64,000 nucleotides of DNA from Alphaproteobacteria bacterium. GTDB taxonomy: Bacteria; Pseudomonadota; Alphaproteobacteria; Sphingomonadales; Kordiimonadaceae. The notes under the pieces are model-generated. The model worked only from the letters and a program-made list of their open reading frames with translations. It searched no databases and was not told the DNA's origin. Position numbers and translations under genes: made by a program. Shown one piece after another: positions 56,070 to 64,000 of the stretch (within the stretch, counting starts at the first letter, position 1; every line of letters starts with the position of its first letter). The stretch is from positions 186,001-250,000 of the forward strand of contig JABXIS010000011.1 of NCBI GenBank assembly GCA_013372975.1, given 5' to 3'.

Positions 56070-56701
56070 TGCAGCTTTTATCCGTTCCCAACTTGCGGCG
56101 TTTTGGCAAACCGCTGGTGTTTGCGGCCTCTCTGGTGCCGGTGGCGTGGCTCGTGTTCAACTGGTGGCAGGCGTTTGCGGGCCAGTCCCACGATCTGGGC
56201 TTCAATCCCAATGAAACATCAAACCGTTTTTCGGGCGATTGGGCGCTCAGGTTCCTGCTGATCTCTTTGGCGCTCACCCCCTTGTCGAAAATCCTGAAGT
56301 CGCCCAAACCCATCCTGTTCCGGCGCATGCTGGGGCTGTTTGCCTATTTTTATGTGTGGGTGCATCTTCTGTCCTACCTTTGGCTCGATCTATTGTGGGA
56401 TTGGCCGGGCCTGTGGGCCGATATCCTGAAGCGGGTATATATCACGGTGGGCATGAGCGCTTTTGTGCTGCTCACACCGCTCGCGATCACCAGCACCAAA
56501 GGCATGGTGAAACGGCTGGGCGCGAAACGCTGGCAGCGGCTCCATAAGCTTGTGTATGTGATCGCGCCATTGGCGGTGATCCATTTCATCATGATGCGCA
56601 AGGGCTTCCAGATTGAACCGCTGGTTTACGGCGCCATCTATCTCGCCCTTATGGCCTTCCGCCTGAAGCGGGGAGGCAGGCGAGCCTCGAACGTTTCATG
56701 A
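56069..56701 (+). CDS. msrQ: Heme-binding membrane subunit of the MsrPQ system
   Basis: A ferric-reductase-like membrane protein (YedZ) feeding quinol electrons to MsrP. It has about six hydrophobic helices (LVFAASLVPVAWLVFNWWQ, ALRFLLISLALTPLS, MLGLFAYFYVWVHLLSYL and others) and heme-ligand histidines in WVHLLSYLWLD and VIAPLAVIHFIM. 210 aa, coupled to msrP. A terminator follows. Confidence 0.93.
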   Translation: MQLLSVPNLRRFGKPLVFAASLVPVAWLVFNWWQAFAGQSHDLGFNPNETSNRFSGDWALRFLLISLALTPLSKILKSPKPILFRRMLGLFAYFYVWVHLLSYLWLDLLWDWPGLWADILKRVYITVGMSAFVLLTPLAITSTKGMVKRLGAKRWQRLHKLVYVIAPLAVIHFIMMRKGFQIEPLVYGAIYLALMAFRLKRGGRRASNVS

Positions 56702-56739
56702 GGAACGCCAAACCAGGCGCAGTAGGCTTTTGGGGTGTT

Positions 56740-56778
56740 GCCGGGCGGCGTGATTGCGAACCGCCCGGCGGTGTTTTT
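56740..56778 (+). terminator. Intrinsic terminator after msrQ
   Basis: GCCGGGCGG (56740-56748) pairs with CCGCCCGGC (56761-56769) around a 12-nt loop, followed by GGTGTTTTT. It lies directly next to the stop of the convergent membrane-protein gene. Confidence 0.75.
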
Positions 56779-56779
56779 G

Positions 56780-57655
56780 CTAAAGAATGCGCGGGAACCA
56801 CATGCCCAGGCTTGCGGCAAAAACGCCGATCAGGGTGGCGACCGCTGCGGCAAAGATCAGCAGCGCGGCGCCTGATTTAACGGCAGGTTTTTTGCTTTTC
56901 TGGGCAAAGAAATAGGTTTCCAGAAACAACAGTGGCACAGCCATCTGGCCAAAATAGACGAAGGTGATAAAGGGCCCTTCGAAGGTTTCGGGGTTGATGC
57001 CGATGCCGCCCGTGGTCATGAACCAGAACATCATGCCGATGCGGAAAAACCAAACCGCGCTTACGACCATGAACAGCCGCATGGCCCAGCGGCGGTGCTG
57101 TACGAACTTGCGTTTGATGGCATAATACATGGCCAATCCGCCAAACAGCATGATCAAAGCGGCATCGAGGCTGATGCCTATATAGCCTGCCATGCCGCCG
57201 GGCACCCCCCGTGTCCACACAAGATAAAGCCCTGCCGCGCTGGTGAGCGATGCCAGAGCGATATAGGCGCGGCCCACATAGCGGTGGAAGGTAGGGAAAC
57301 GGTTCCTGATCTGCGGCGTTAGCTGTAAGGGCCCGCTGCCAATGATCACGATGGCAACCATCACATGGAACGCGATGGACAGGTTGCCGAGCGTATCACC
57401 CGGTACATAGCCATCGGGCAGGGAGGTATTCTCAAGCCCTGGCAGGCCGGTTTGCGCCAGAACGGGGATATATTGCAGGGCTACATAAAACACAAAAATC
57501 CATTGGCCAAGGGCTGCTGCCAGAAACCATGTGATACTGGCATATTTGAGGGCGCGCTCAGGCCATTGGCTACGCTTCCGGGATGTGGTGCGCTGTTCGG
57601 GCGCGTTGCCACCCGCCGCTAGTTCATCTGCTGATAACTCTCTCGCTGTCGTCAT
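56780..57655 (-). CDS. DUF2306-type membrane protein
   Basis: 291 aa with about seven membrane helices after a 45-residue charged start. ITWFLAAALGQWIFVFYVAL, IAFHVMVAIVIIGSGPLQLTP, FHRYVGRAYIALASLTSAAG and HRRWAMRLFMVVSAVWFFRI are the landmarks; the paired FHRYVGR and HRRWAMR with conserved His are typical of the DUF2306 family. The function of the family is not established. It is monocistronic and divergent from the AraC-type regulator 244 bp away, which may control it. Confidence 0.82.
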   Translation of the reverse strand: MTTARELSADELAAGGNAPEQRTTSRKRSQWPERALKYASITWFLAAALGQWIFVFYVALQYIPVLAQTGLPGLENTSLPDGYVPGDTLGNLSIAFHVMVAIVIIGSGPLQLTPQIRNRFPTFHRYVGRAYIALASLTSAAGLYLVWTRGVPGGMAGYIGISLDAALIMLFGGLAMYYAIKRKFVQHRRWAMRLFMVVSAVWFFRIGMMFWFMTTGGIGINPETFEGPFITFVYFGQMAVPLLFLETYFFAQKSKKPAVKSGAALLIFAAAVATLIGVFAASLGMWFPRIL

Positions 57656-57899
57656 TTTTTGTTTTCCTTGTTTGATCCTTCACGCCAATTCGCTGGTGCA
57701 GTTGCTCTGCACTCCTTGATTTTGACGCTTCGATAAACAAGTTTTATAAGAGGGAATAAAACCCATTCTCGCCGATTTGGAAAACGGCCAGTGTTTTTCT
57801 GGATATTTTTATTTTCCGGGAGCTGGCTCCAGGGTGAGAAAGGAAAAGGCAGCATACAAGACTGCGTAATTTGACAGACAAGGTGAAGACAAAACGATC

Positions 57900-58934
57900 A
57901 TGAATGGGACGCTCGCCCGGCGCTTGCCGCACAATATGGTACCTGCAGATCCTTCTGGCTTGATCTGGCTGGCTTTCACGGTGTCTGTCACGGCGTCCAT
58001 GCTGCCGATGATTTTGGGCGGCGTGCCGGCACCCGTTGCAGGCGTTCTTGCGGTGGCTGGCTCTGGTGCGTGTGGTTGGCTCTGGCTTTTTGCCCGCACC
58101 CTGTTCCGCATGGAAAAGCCGGTCACGCGATGGAGCCTCTATATGGTGGCTGCCATCATTGCGGTGGAAGGTGGCAGTGCACTCGTGCGGGTCTATTCGC
58201 TGGGCGGGGCAATGGGGGAAGCTTACCGCATTCTGGGCGATGCCGAAGGGTTCATCTGTATTGGTGCGCTGGTATTGGTATTTGCCGAGGTCTTTTCAGG
58301 CTACGGTGATGATCTGTCCCCAAAAGAGCGTCGCTTTCGCGAGGTTTTTGGTTTGGTGTTTGGCGCGCTGATTACGCTGACGCTGATCTGGGTGATGAAT
58401 GCGGGCGCGAACAGCCTTGGTGGCCAATGGCGTGAACCTGTGACGCTGCTGAGCGCACTTGCAGGTGTTGTGGGCACACGGCTGTGTATATCTTTCAGGA
58501 AGCAGAACCCGCTTACGCCGCAGAATTCGCCGCAGAATTCGCCCCAGAATTCGACAAGGAAGAAGCAGAAAGGCATTTTTCGGTTTGAGGGGGATGAAAT
58601 CCTGGCCAAACGCATCACCGAAGCGCTGCAGCAAGACAAGCTCTATGCAACGCCCGAACTAAAGGTCGCAGACCTGGCAGATATTCTGGGCGAGCAGGAA
58701 TATAAGGTTACTCAGTGCATAACCGGGGCACTAGGGTACCGAAATTTCAACCAATTGATCAATTCCCACCGTATCGATAGTGCCAAGGCGGCGCTCGCCA
58801 GTGCAGACAATAAGGCGCAGCCCATCCTGTCTGTTGCGTTTGATTGTGGTTTCAATTCACTGGGGCCGTTTAATCGTGCCTTCAAGCAGCAAGTGGGCAT
58901 GACACCCCGAGAATTTCGGGCAACAGTGGAATAG
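57900..58934 (+). CDS. Membrane-anchored AraC-family regulator
   Basis: 344 aa. The N-terminal 200 residues have five or six hydrophobic segments (LIWLAFTVSVTASMLPMILG, PVAGVLAVAGSGACGWLWLF and others). The C-terminal 100 residues form an AraC double HTH (LKVADLADILGEQEYKVTQC, ILSVAFDCGFNSLGPFNRAF, GMTPREFRATVE). A linker PQNSPQNSPQNS encoded by a 12-bp tandem repeat joins them. This layout suggests a one-component membrane sensor binding DNA near the membrane. The divergent DUF2306 gene is a candidate target. Confidence 0.88.
   Translation: MNGTLARRLPHNMVPADPSGLIWLAFTVSVTASMLPMILGGVPAPVAGVLAVAGSGACGWLWLFARTLFRMEKPVTRWSLYMVAAIIAVEGGSALVRVYSLGGAMGEAYRILGDAEGFICIGALVLVFAEVFSGYGDDLSPKERRFREVFGLVFGALITLTLIWVMNAGANSLGGQWREPVTLLSALAGVVGTRLCISFRKQNPLTPQNSPQNSPQNSTRKKQKGIFRFEGDEILAKRITEALQQDKLYATPELKVADLADILGEQEYKVTQCITGALGYRNFNQLINSHRIDSAKAALASADNKAQPILSVAFDCGFNSLGPFNRAFKQQVGMTPREFRATVE
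58518..58553 (+). repeat. 12-bp tandem repeat, three units, in the AraC-type gene
   Basis: CCGCAGAATTCG at 58518-58529 and 58530-58541, then CCCCAGAATTCG at 58542-58553. Each unit encodes PQNS in the linker between membrane and DNA-binding parts. The unit length is a multiple of 3, so copy-number change would keep the frame. Confidence 0.85.
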
Positions 58935-59024
58935 AGGAAGACACAGGCCAAATCCGCCCGATCAGGCAGGTTTAAAATTGACCTTGAGGCCCAACCCCAC
59001 TAGCATCCCGCCCTTCTAGGGAAG

Positions 59025-59040
59025 ATACCGAAATTGGTAT
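59025..59040. promoter_or_regulatory. Inverted repeat ATACC-N6-GGTAT before the phosphate transporter
   Basis: 5-bp perfect arms around GAAATT, ending 16 bp before the start codon. It could be an operator or an RNA hairpin near the ribosome site; no known regulator box is recognised. Confidence 0.25.
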
Positions 59041-59056
59041 TGAAGGGATAAATACA

Positions 59057-60220
59057 ATGACCAATCAACCTGTTGCAACGACTGGTGGAGAAGAGACCTC
59101 TCTCTTGAAATCAACTGTTCAATGGATCATGGTCGCTTTTCTGGTCTATCTGCTTATTACGGCAGTGGGAATGATCGGAAGCGGCTTCAAGGGCGCAACC
59201 AAAGGTGACGCGACCCAACTGTTCGAGTTTGCCACCAATCCGTTCATGGGGCTTGTCGTTGGTATTCTTGCTACATCGCTTATTCAGTCGTCTTCAACTG
59301 TTACATCGATCATCGTTGGTCTGGTGGCTGGCGGGCTATCGGTTGAAATGGCTGTGCCGATGGTGATGGGGGCCAACATTGGTACCACCATTACAAATAC
59401 CATCGTGGCGCTCGGTCATATTAACCGCAAGAAGGCCTTCAGGCGTGCCTTTGCCGCGGCAACAGTGCATGATTTCTTCAACCTGATCGCAGTTGTTATC
59501 TTCATGACGCTTGAGCTGACGACCGGCATACTCCATAAAATCGGTGCGTTTTTTGCCGAATTCCTGATCGGTGGTGCCGACGTTAGCGTGAAGGGCTTCA
59601 ACTTTATCAAGCCGATCACCAAGCCTGTTATCGGCATGGTGAAAGATTTTTCCGAATTTATCTACGCCCCATGGGCCAATGCACTGCTGATCGTGTTCGG
59701 TATTGCGATCATCTTCTTCTCCATCATGCTTGTTGGTAAACTTCTGAAGAAATTGATGGTTGGTCGGGCAAAGCAGGTGATGCATGGCGCCATCGGTCGT
59801 GGCCCGGTTGCGGGTATCACCTCGGGTGCGATTGTGACTGTATTGGTGCAATCATCCTCAACGACAACAAGCCTTATGGTGCCACTTGCGGGCGCTGGTA
59901 GCTTCCGTCTCAAGCAGATTTATCCTTTCACGCTGGGCGCAAACATCGGCACGTGTATTACGTCGCTTTTGGCTGCAACGGCCATCACGGGCGCGACTGC
60001 CTTGCCCGCGATGACCATTGCCCTTGTGCATCTCACGTTTAATGTGCTTGCGGTTCTGCTTATCTATGGCATCAGGAACCTGCGCATGCTGCCCTTGAGG
60101 GGCGCCACATCGCTTGCCAAGCTGGCCACCAAGAACAAGTCGCTGGCTTTGGTGTATATTCTTGGTGTTTACTTTGCTTTGCCCGGCCTGTTGGTGCTGG
60201 TTTACCAGACGTTTGCTTAA
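59057..60220 (+). CDS. Na/Pi cotransporter family protein (NptA-like)
   Basis: 387 aa, a sodium-phosphate symporter of the SLC34/NptA type. The two inverted halves each carry the diagnostic motif: IQSSSTVTSIIVGLVAGG followed by MGANIGTTITNT, and VQSSSTTTSLMVPLAGAG followed by LGANIGTCITS. It has about eight to nine membrane segments. No PhoU-like domain is fused at the C-terminus, unlike the long YjbB type. A small coiled-coil protein gene follows after 21 bp. Confidence 0.93.
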   Translation: MTNQPVATTGGEETSLLKSTVQWIMVAFLVYLLITAVGMIGSGFKGATKGDATQLFEFATNPFMGLVVGILATSLIQSSSTVTSIIVGLVAGGLSVEMAVPMVMGANIGTTITNTIVALGHINRKKAFRRAFAAATVHDFFNLIAVVIFMTLELTTGILHKIGAFFAEFLIGGADVSVKGFNFIKPITKPVIGMVKDFSEFIYAPWANALLIVFGIAIIFFSIMLVGKLLKKLMVGRAKQVMHGAIGRGPVAGITSGAIVTVLVQSSSTTTSLMVPLAGAGSFRLKQIYPFTLGANIGTCITSLLAATAITGATALPAMTIALVHLTFNVLAVLLIYGIRNLRMLPLRGATSLAKLATKNKSLALVYILGVYFALPGLLVLVYQTFA

Positions 60221-60241
60221 AGGGGTGTGAGGAGAAATATC

Positions 60242-60460
60242 ATGGCAAAAGACCTGACTGAACTACCGTACGGAAAGCTGAAAAAGCGCGTTATCAAAAC
60301 GCGCGAATTGCTGGATGACCTTGAGGCCGAGCTGGAAAAACGCGAACTGGAGCGCCAGCACGACGAGGTGGATGATCTTGAAGAGCACCTGAATGTTGCC
60401 GACAGTTCCATCCTGGACCTGACCGGCATTATCAGGAACTTCCTGACCAAAAAAGACTAA
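60242..60460 (+). CDS. Small charged coiled-coil protein (72 aa)
   Basis: MAKDLTELPYGKLKKRVIKT and then a heptad-like acidic/basic helix (LLDDLEAELEKRELERQHDE). No signal or membrane segment. GAGGAG precedes the ATG at 60242, which decides for it over a GTG five codons upstream. It is in an operon with the phosphate transporter, so it may be an accessory protein; family not recognised. Confidence 0.78.
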   Translation: MAKDLTELPYGKLKKRVIKTRELLDDLEAELEKRELERQHDEVDDLEEHLNVADSSILDLTGIIRNFLTKKD

Positions 60461-60472
60461 CGATTATAAGGG

Positions 60473-60492
60473 GGCGCCCTTTCGAGGGCGCC
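60473..60492. terminator. Hairpin between convergent genes
   Basis: GGCGCCCT-TTCG-AGGGCGCC, a perfect 8-bp stem with a TTCG loop. It has no T-run on either side, so termination is only possible, not clear. Confidence 0.4.
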
Positions 60493-60941
60493 TAACCGCG
60501 TTTAGCCACCATCACATTGCCGCGCATGATCATTACCACATCACCATGCTGGTTTTTCACATGGTAGGTTGATTTCACCAGCCCGATATTGGGGCGGCTT
60601 TGGCTTTCGCGCTTGGCTGTGACTTCACTTTCGATCGTAAGCGTGTCGCCGGGGAAAACTGGCTTCTTCCAGTCAATACCGTCAATGCCGGGGCTGCCAA
60701 GGCCCGCAAAACCCTGTTCCATCATATGATCCACCATCATGCGCATCATCATGGCGCTGGTGTGCCAGCCGCTGGCGCACAAGGCCCCGAACACCGAATG
60801 TTTGGCGAACTCTTCATCCAGATGAAAAGGCTGGGGATCATATTTGGAGGCGAAATCGATCACTTCCTCTTTCGTCACCGCATAGGCACCGAATGCATCC
60901 GTTTGACCAACATCAATGTCTTCATAAAAAATCTTGAACAT
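60492..60941 (-). CDS. MaoC-like dehydratase
   Basis: 149 aa hot-dog-fold protein. The hydratase motif is visible in VIDFASKYDPQPFHLDEEFAKHS (catalytic Asp and His) with FGALCASGWHTSAMMMRMMV after it. The family hydrates enoyl-CoA or related thioesters. It stands alone; the substrate is not known. Confidence 0.88.
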   Translation of the reverse strand: MFKIFYEDIDVGQTDAFGAYAVTKEEVIDFASKYDPQPFHLDEEFAKHSVFGALCASGWHTSAMMMRMMVDHMMEQGFAGLGSPGIDGIDWKKPVFPGDTLTIESEVTAKRESQSRPNIGLVKSTYHVKNQHGDVVMIMRGNVMVAKRG

Positions 60942-61126
60942 AGTCGCCTCCTTGATGATGTGTGAAATGGGGCAGGGCGGGGTGCCGTCAAGGCCTCTTG
61001 TAGCGCTTGCAGCCCTGTGCGGCGATCGGTCGCGGCAGTGATGCGAAACGGTTTACGATTGATTCACAACCCACACCTATGGTGCCGGTAAGTTCAAACA
61101 AACGGTATGTTTTTGGGGGTATGACC

Positions 61127-62683
61127 ATGGACAAAAAGTTGGAAGGCCTGGACGGAATTCGCGTGAGGGTGGTTGGTATTCTTGTGTTGTTCCTGTGGGC
61201 GCATGTACCGGCAGCACTGGTGCACGGTTGGTGGGCGGAAAGCGATAACATGTGGCTGATCACCGGCCTTGTCGTTGGGCTTTCCGTGCTTGCGACAGCG
61301 GCCTCAAAGCTGGCAAGCCCGCCGCGTGTTGGTCGGATGATCCTGGCGGTTTCCATGGTGCTGACATCTGGTGCTTTGGTGGCCCTTTATGAGGGGCATC
61401 CTTGGCAGAAGGATGTACATCTCTATTTCGCGACCGTAATCGCCCTTCTGTCCTCCACTTTCTGTTGGCGCACGCTTGCTACTGCGAGCGCTACCACCGT
61501 GCTTTATATCCTTGTGGGGACACTTGCCGCACCGTCTCTCGTGTTGGGAGCGGACAGCGGCCTCCTTGAAGCAGGTTTTGAAGTGGTAGCCATGCTGGTG
61601 TTGTCTGCAGGGCTTTTCTGGGTGACGACACAGGTGCAGGGGCTGTTTGCCGAAGTGCATGACCAGCACGAACTGGCTGTGGCAGAAACCGAGAAGGCGC
61701 GGGAAGCAGGCGAACGCGCAAACGCCGCCGCCGAGGAAGCCAAGACCGCAGCAGACGAGGCCTTAGCTGCCAAGGAAGAAGCCGATGCCCTGCGCGCCGA
61801 ACAGGCGGAACAGGAAGCGCGGCAGGCGGCAGAAAAACGCGCCATGCTGGAAGCGCTCGCGCGGGAATTTGAAGGGTCTGTGAAACATATCGTGCGCGAA
61901 GTGGCCGATATGGCGGCGAGTATCAAAAACACGGCGGGCAGCATGCAGGCGCAGGCCCAGAGTGGCATGGAAAGCGCAGTTCGGATCGCGGGGGCCACAC
62001 AGGATGCGTCCAATAATGTGGAATCGGTATCAGGTGCGGCCACGGAGCTGTCGGCCTCAACATCCGAGATCGCTCAACAGGTGGACCAAAGCACCCGCAT
62101 GACGGCCGAGGCGGTGGCCAAATCCGAAGCGGTGTCGGAACAGATTGCCCTCTTGTCCGAACGCGCAAAGGAAATTGGTGGCGTGGTTTCGCTGATCACT
62201 GAAATCGCGGAGCAGACCAACCTTCTGGCCCTCAATGCCACCATTGAAGCCGCGCGCGCGGGCGAAGTAGGCAAGGGCTTTGCCGTTGTGGCTACGGAAG
62301 TGAAAAACCTGGCCGGGCAGTCGGCGCAGGCGGCGGAAGGTATTCATGAACGCATTGGCGCGGTGCAGGATGCCACTGAAGGCGCTGTGGCCGCCATGCA
62401 GGCCATCAATGAGGTGATCAAAACCATCAACCATGGTTCCAGCGCCATCGCCGCGGCTGTGGAAGAGCAGGATGCAGCCACCCACGATATTGCCAATTCG
62501 GTACGGCAGGCATCCGAAGGCACACGGGTGGCGGCGGACGAGGGCCGCGCCGTCGAGGATAGCGCCCGCAATTCTGAACAGGCGGCGATGACAGTGCTTT
62601 ATGCGATCGGCCAATTGGAAACTCTCTCGGCCAATCTTTCTGTCCAGACAGACAGTTTCCTCGGCCGCGTGCGGGCGGGATAG
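61127..62683 (+). CDS. Methyl-accepting chemotaxis protein
   Basis: 518 aa. About five to six hydrophobic segments fill residues 10-185 ([40 protein letters not shown] and others) without an evident periplasmic ligand domain. A long Ala/Glu-rich coiled coil follows (residues about 205-275) in place of HAMP. The signalling tip is [22 protein letters not shown] with [19 protein letters not shown]. It probably senses through its membrane part. The ATG at 61127 is 7 bp after GGGGG; an ATG two codons earlier is too close. No che genes nearby. Confidence 0.9.
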   Translation: MDKKLEGLDGIRVRVVGILVLFLWAHVPAALVHGWWAESDNMWLITGLVVGLSVLATAASKLASPPRVGRMILAVSMVLTSGALVALYEGHPWQKDVHLYFATVIALLSSTFCWRTLATASATTVLYILVGTLAAPSLVLGADSGLLEAGFEVVAMLVLSAGLFWVTTQVQGLFAEVHDQHELAVAETEKAREAGERANAAAEEAKTAADEALAAKEEADALRAEQAEQEARQAAEKRAMLEALAREFEGSVKHIVREVADMAASIKNTAGSMQAQAQSGMESAVRIAGATQDASNNVESVSGAATELSASTSEIAQQVDQSTRMTAEAVAKSEAVSEQIALLSERAKEIGGVVSLITEIAEQTNLLALNATIEAARAGEVGKGFAVVATEVKNLAGQSAQAAEGIHERIGAVQDATEGAVAAMQAINEVIKTINHGSSAIAAAVEEQDAATHDIANSVRQASEGTRVAADEGRAVEDSARNSEQAAMTVLYAIGQLETLSANLSVQTDSFLGRVRAG

Positions 62684-62755
62684 CCGTCCCACTATTGACG
62701 GGCGCGCGAATTGGCCTAGGCTTTTGTCTTTGGATATCAAATCAGACGAGGGTGT

Positions 62756-63109
62756 ATGGCCGGGCGTTTTGCAGGCATTCTGATCATTGCCATTCTCTAT
62801 TTCCTGTTGGACGGGCTTGGCCGTGCAGTGGCCTTGCCGCTGCCGACAGCGATTTTGGGGATTGTGGTTCTGGCCGCCGTTCTTTTGTGGCTTGGTAGGG
62901 TGCCTGAGTTTTTGGGGAATGGGGCAGATACACTGATACGCCTGTTCCCGCTGTTGTTCATTCCGCCGCTTGTGGCCGTGTCAGGGCTTGGTGCGCTTCT
63001 TGTATCGCATTGGCTTGTGCTTTTGATTGCCATCAGCCTCAGCACCTTCGCGGGCCTTGCGGCCACGGCATTTATCTACCAGGCCTTCCGGAAGGGGCAG
63101 GGGCAATGA
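62756..63109 (+). CDS. lrgA: LrgA/CidA-family holin-like protein
   Basis: 117 aa, four hydrophobic helices (GILIIAILYFLLDGLGRAV, LPTAILGIVVLAAVLLWLG, LIRLFPLLFIPPLVAVSG, WLVLLIAISLSTFAGLAATA). LPTAILGIVVL and LFIPPLVAV are CidA/LrgA landmarks. The product is thought to act in the inner membrane like a holin/antiholin or pyruvate/acetate transporter. Its stop overlaps the lrgB start (ATGA). Confidence 0.88.
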   Translation: MAGRFAGILIIAILYFLLDGLGRAVALPLPTAILGIVVLAAVLLWLGRVPEFLGNGADTLIRLFPLLFIPPLVAVSGLGALLVSHWLVLLIAISLSTFAGLAATAFIYQAFRKGQGQ

Positions 63110-63774
63110 TCTGGATGGCGGTAACGGCACTGTTGTTTGTTGCCTCTGACGCGCTCTATCGGGCGGCGGGACGGCGGGCTTATGTCCATCCTGTGCTGTT
63201 GCCGGTGACTGTGCTGGTGGCCGCACACCAGCTGGGCGCGCTGGATTTGGCGGCCTACGGGTCTGCCACTGAGCCTTTTTCGGTCATGCTGTCGGTGGCG
63301 GTTGTGGGGCTGGCGGTACCGCTGGTTCGCAACCTGGGTGTGATGCAGCAGAACCGGGCGGCCGTTTTGGCCGCGATTGCGGGTGGTTCGATCACCGGAG
63401 TGATGACAGCCATTGTGCCAGCATTGTTGTTGGGCACCCCCGAAGGCCTGCTTGCCAGCCTTGCTACCAAATCGATTACCACGCCCCTGGCGATCACAAC
63501 CGCGGAGGCTATTGGCGGGGTCCCGGCCATAGCCGTCGGGATTGTGCTCGTTACCGGTTTTGTTGTGGCGCTTGTGGGGCCTGCGGTCCTGCGCATGCTG
63601 GGTGTGGATGATGAAACTGCGATGGGCCTTGCCATCGGGACGGCAGGGCACGGTATTGGAACGGCAGAAGCCGTTCGACTGTCTGATGCCATGGGCGGGG
63701 CCGCTGCGCTGGCCATGACCATCAACGGATTGACAACTGCGCTGGTGCTCCCCCTTGTTTGGCCCCTTTCTTGA
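63106..63774 (+). CDS. lrgB: LrgB/CidB-family membrane protein
   Basis: 222 aa with about six to seven helices. VMLSVAVVGLAVPLVRN, SLATKSITTPLAITTAEAIG and IGTAGHGIGTAEAVRLSDAMG are family signatures. The ATG at 63106 overlaps the lrgA stop by 4 bp, which fixes the start although the frame is open upstream. It works with LrgA. Confidence 0.92.
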   Translation: MIWMAVTALLFVASDALYRAAGRRAYVHPVLLPVTVLVAAHQLGALDLAAYGSATEPFSVMLSVAVVGLAVPLVRNLGVMQQNRAAVLAAIAGGSITGVMTAIVPALLLGTPEGLLASLATKSITTPLAITTAEAIGGVPAIAVGIVLVTGFVVALVGPAVLRMLGVDDETAMGLAIGTAGHGIGTAEAVRLSDAMGGAAALAMTINGLTTALVLPLVWPLS

Positions 63775-63896
63775 ATGTCAAAATCTTGCGATGAAATTCT
63801 GCCACAATTGGCTGTGAACTTTTGTGTTACTTGCGGCGCGCGTTGAAATACCGTTAGCTGTGGAAGGAAGGCGATAACGCCACAGTGGGGACAAGA

Positions 63897-64000
63897 ATGA
63901 ACAAGTTTAGAGCATTGGGCGCAGCAGCGCTTTTGATGATAACGCCATCGGTAGCGGCCAGCGAGACGGTGGACGCAAGCTACGAGTTTCGCTGGAAAGG
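63897..64000 (+). CDS. Start of an exported protein, cut by the window end
   Basis: ATG at 63897 with GGGGA upstream. The signal peptide is MNKFRALGAAALLMITPSVA and the mature start SETVDASYEFRWK. The YEFRWK strand resembles the start of DUF3108-type proteins, but 34 residues are not enough to decide. Confidence 0.65.
   Translation, partial: MNKFRALGAAALLMITPSVAASETVDASYEFRWK

Overview
The window reads as chromosomal DNA of a Gram-negative, probably marine alphaproteobacterium. Pointers are the valine-catabolism set (mmsA, acyl-CoA dehydrogenase, hydroxyisobutyryl-CoA hydrolase, mmsB), MsrPQ, a PAS_5-type protein and the many Tat/lipoprotein/periplasmic products. An order such as Kordiimonadales is possible but is only an impression. 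I saw no rRNA, tRNA, CRISPR array, insertion sequence or prophage.

Region 1 (1-24.1 kb) is a large surface-glycan locus. A plus-strand run starts inside a type I secretion adaptor (HlyD-like). It continues with an unrecognised 703-aa protein of repeated modules, a GT2 glycosyltransferase, a DegT-type aminotransferase and an HMW1C-like GT41 enzyme. Then come a WbqC-like protein and three different sulfotransferase-fold proteins. A minus-strand operon rmlC-rmlB-rmlD-rmlA-GT-GT makes dTDP-L-rhamnose and carries two very large glycosyltransferases. A plus-strand run GT-unknown-manC follows (GDP-mannose). Together these suggest a rhamnose/mannose-containing, possibly sulfated, glycan or glycoprotein on the cell surface.

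Region 2 (24.1-36.1 kb) holds sugar-nucleotide housekeeping genes on the minus strand: galU, pgi (with two LacI-type operator-like palindromes upstream), glmS and glmU. Interspersed are a prolyl-4-hydroxylase-like and a PhyH-like oxygenase, a VOC protein, a secreted pair with a HExxH protein, and a sensor histidine kinase whose last ATP-binding box is broken by a one-base frameshift.

Region 3 (36.1-51.3 kb) is amino-acid catabolism. A LysR regulator sits divergent to mmsA, with palindromic TGCA sites between them. After mmsA come an M16 peptidase and a valine-degradation operon. A LuxR-type regulator with a degenerate receiver follows, then an arginine succinyltransferase operon (M20 hydrolase-astA-astD-astB). 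Strong intrinsic terminators close several of these units.

Region 4 (51.3-53.3 kb) is a small, visibly AT-richer island on the minus strand. A lipoprotein and a membrane protein are each preceded by a short frame ending in the same residues, KTVIEIGG, with a TGATG stop-start overlap. It looks like a decayed cassette array.

Region 5 (53.3-64 kb) holds a TolB-like propeller protein, a PAS_5 protein, msrP-msrQ, a DUF2306-type membrane protein, a membrane-anchored AraC regulator with a 12-bp tandem repeat, a Na/Pi cotransporter with a small partner, a MaoC dehydratase, a chemoreceptor, lrgA-lrgB and the start of an exported protein cut by the window end.
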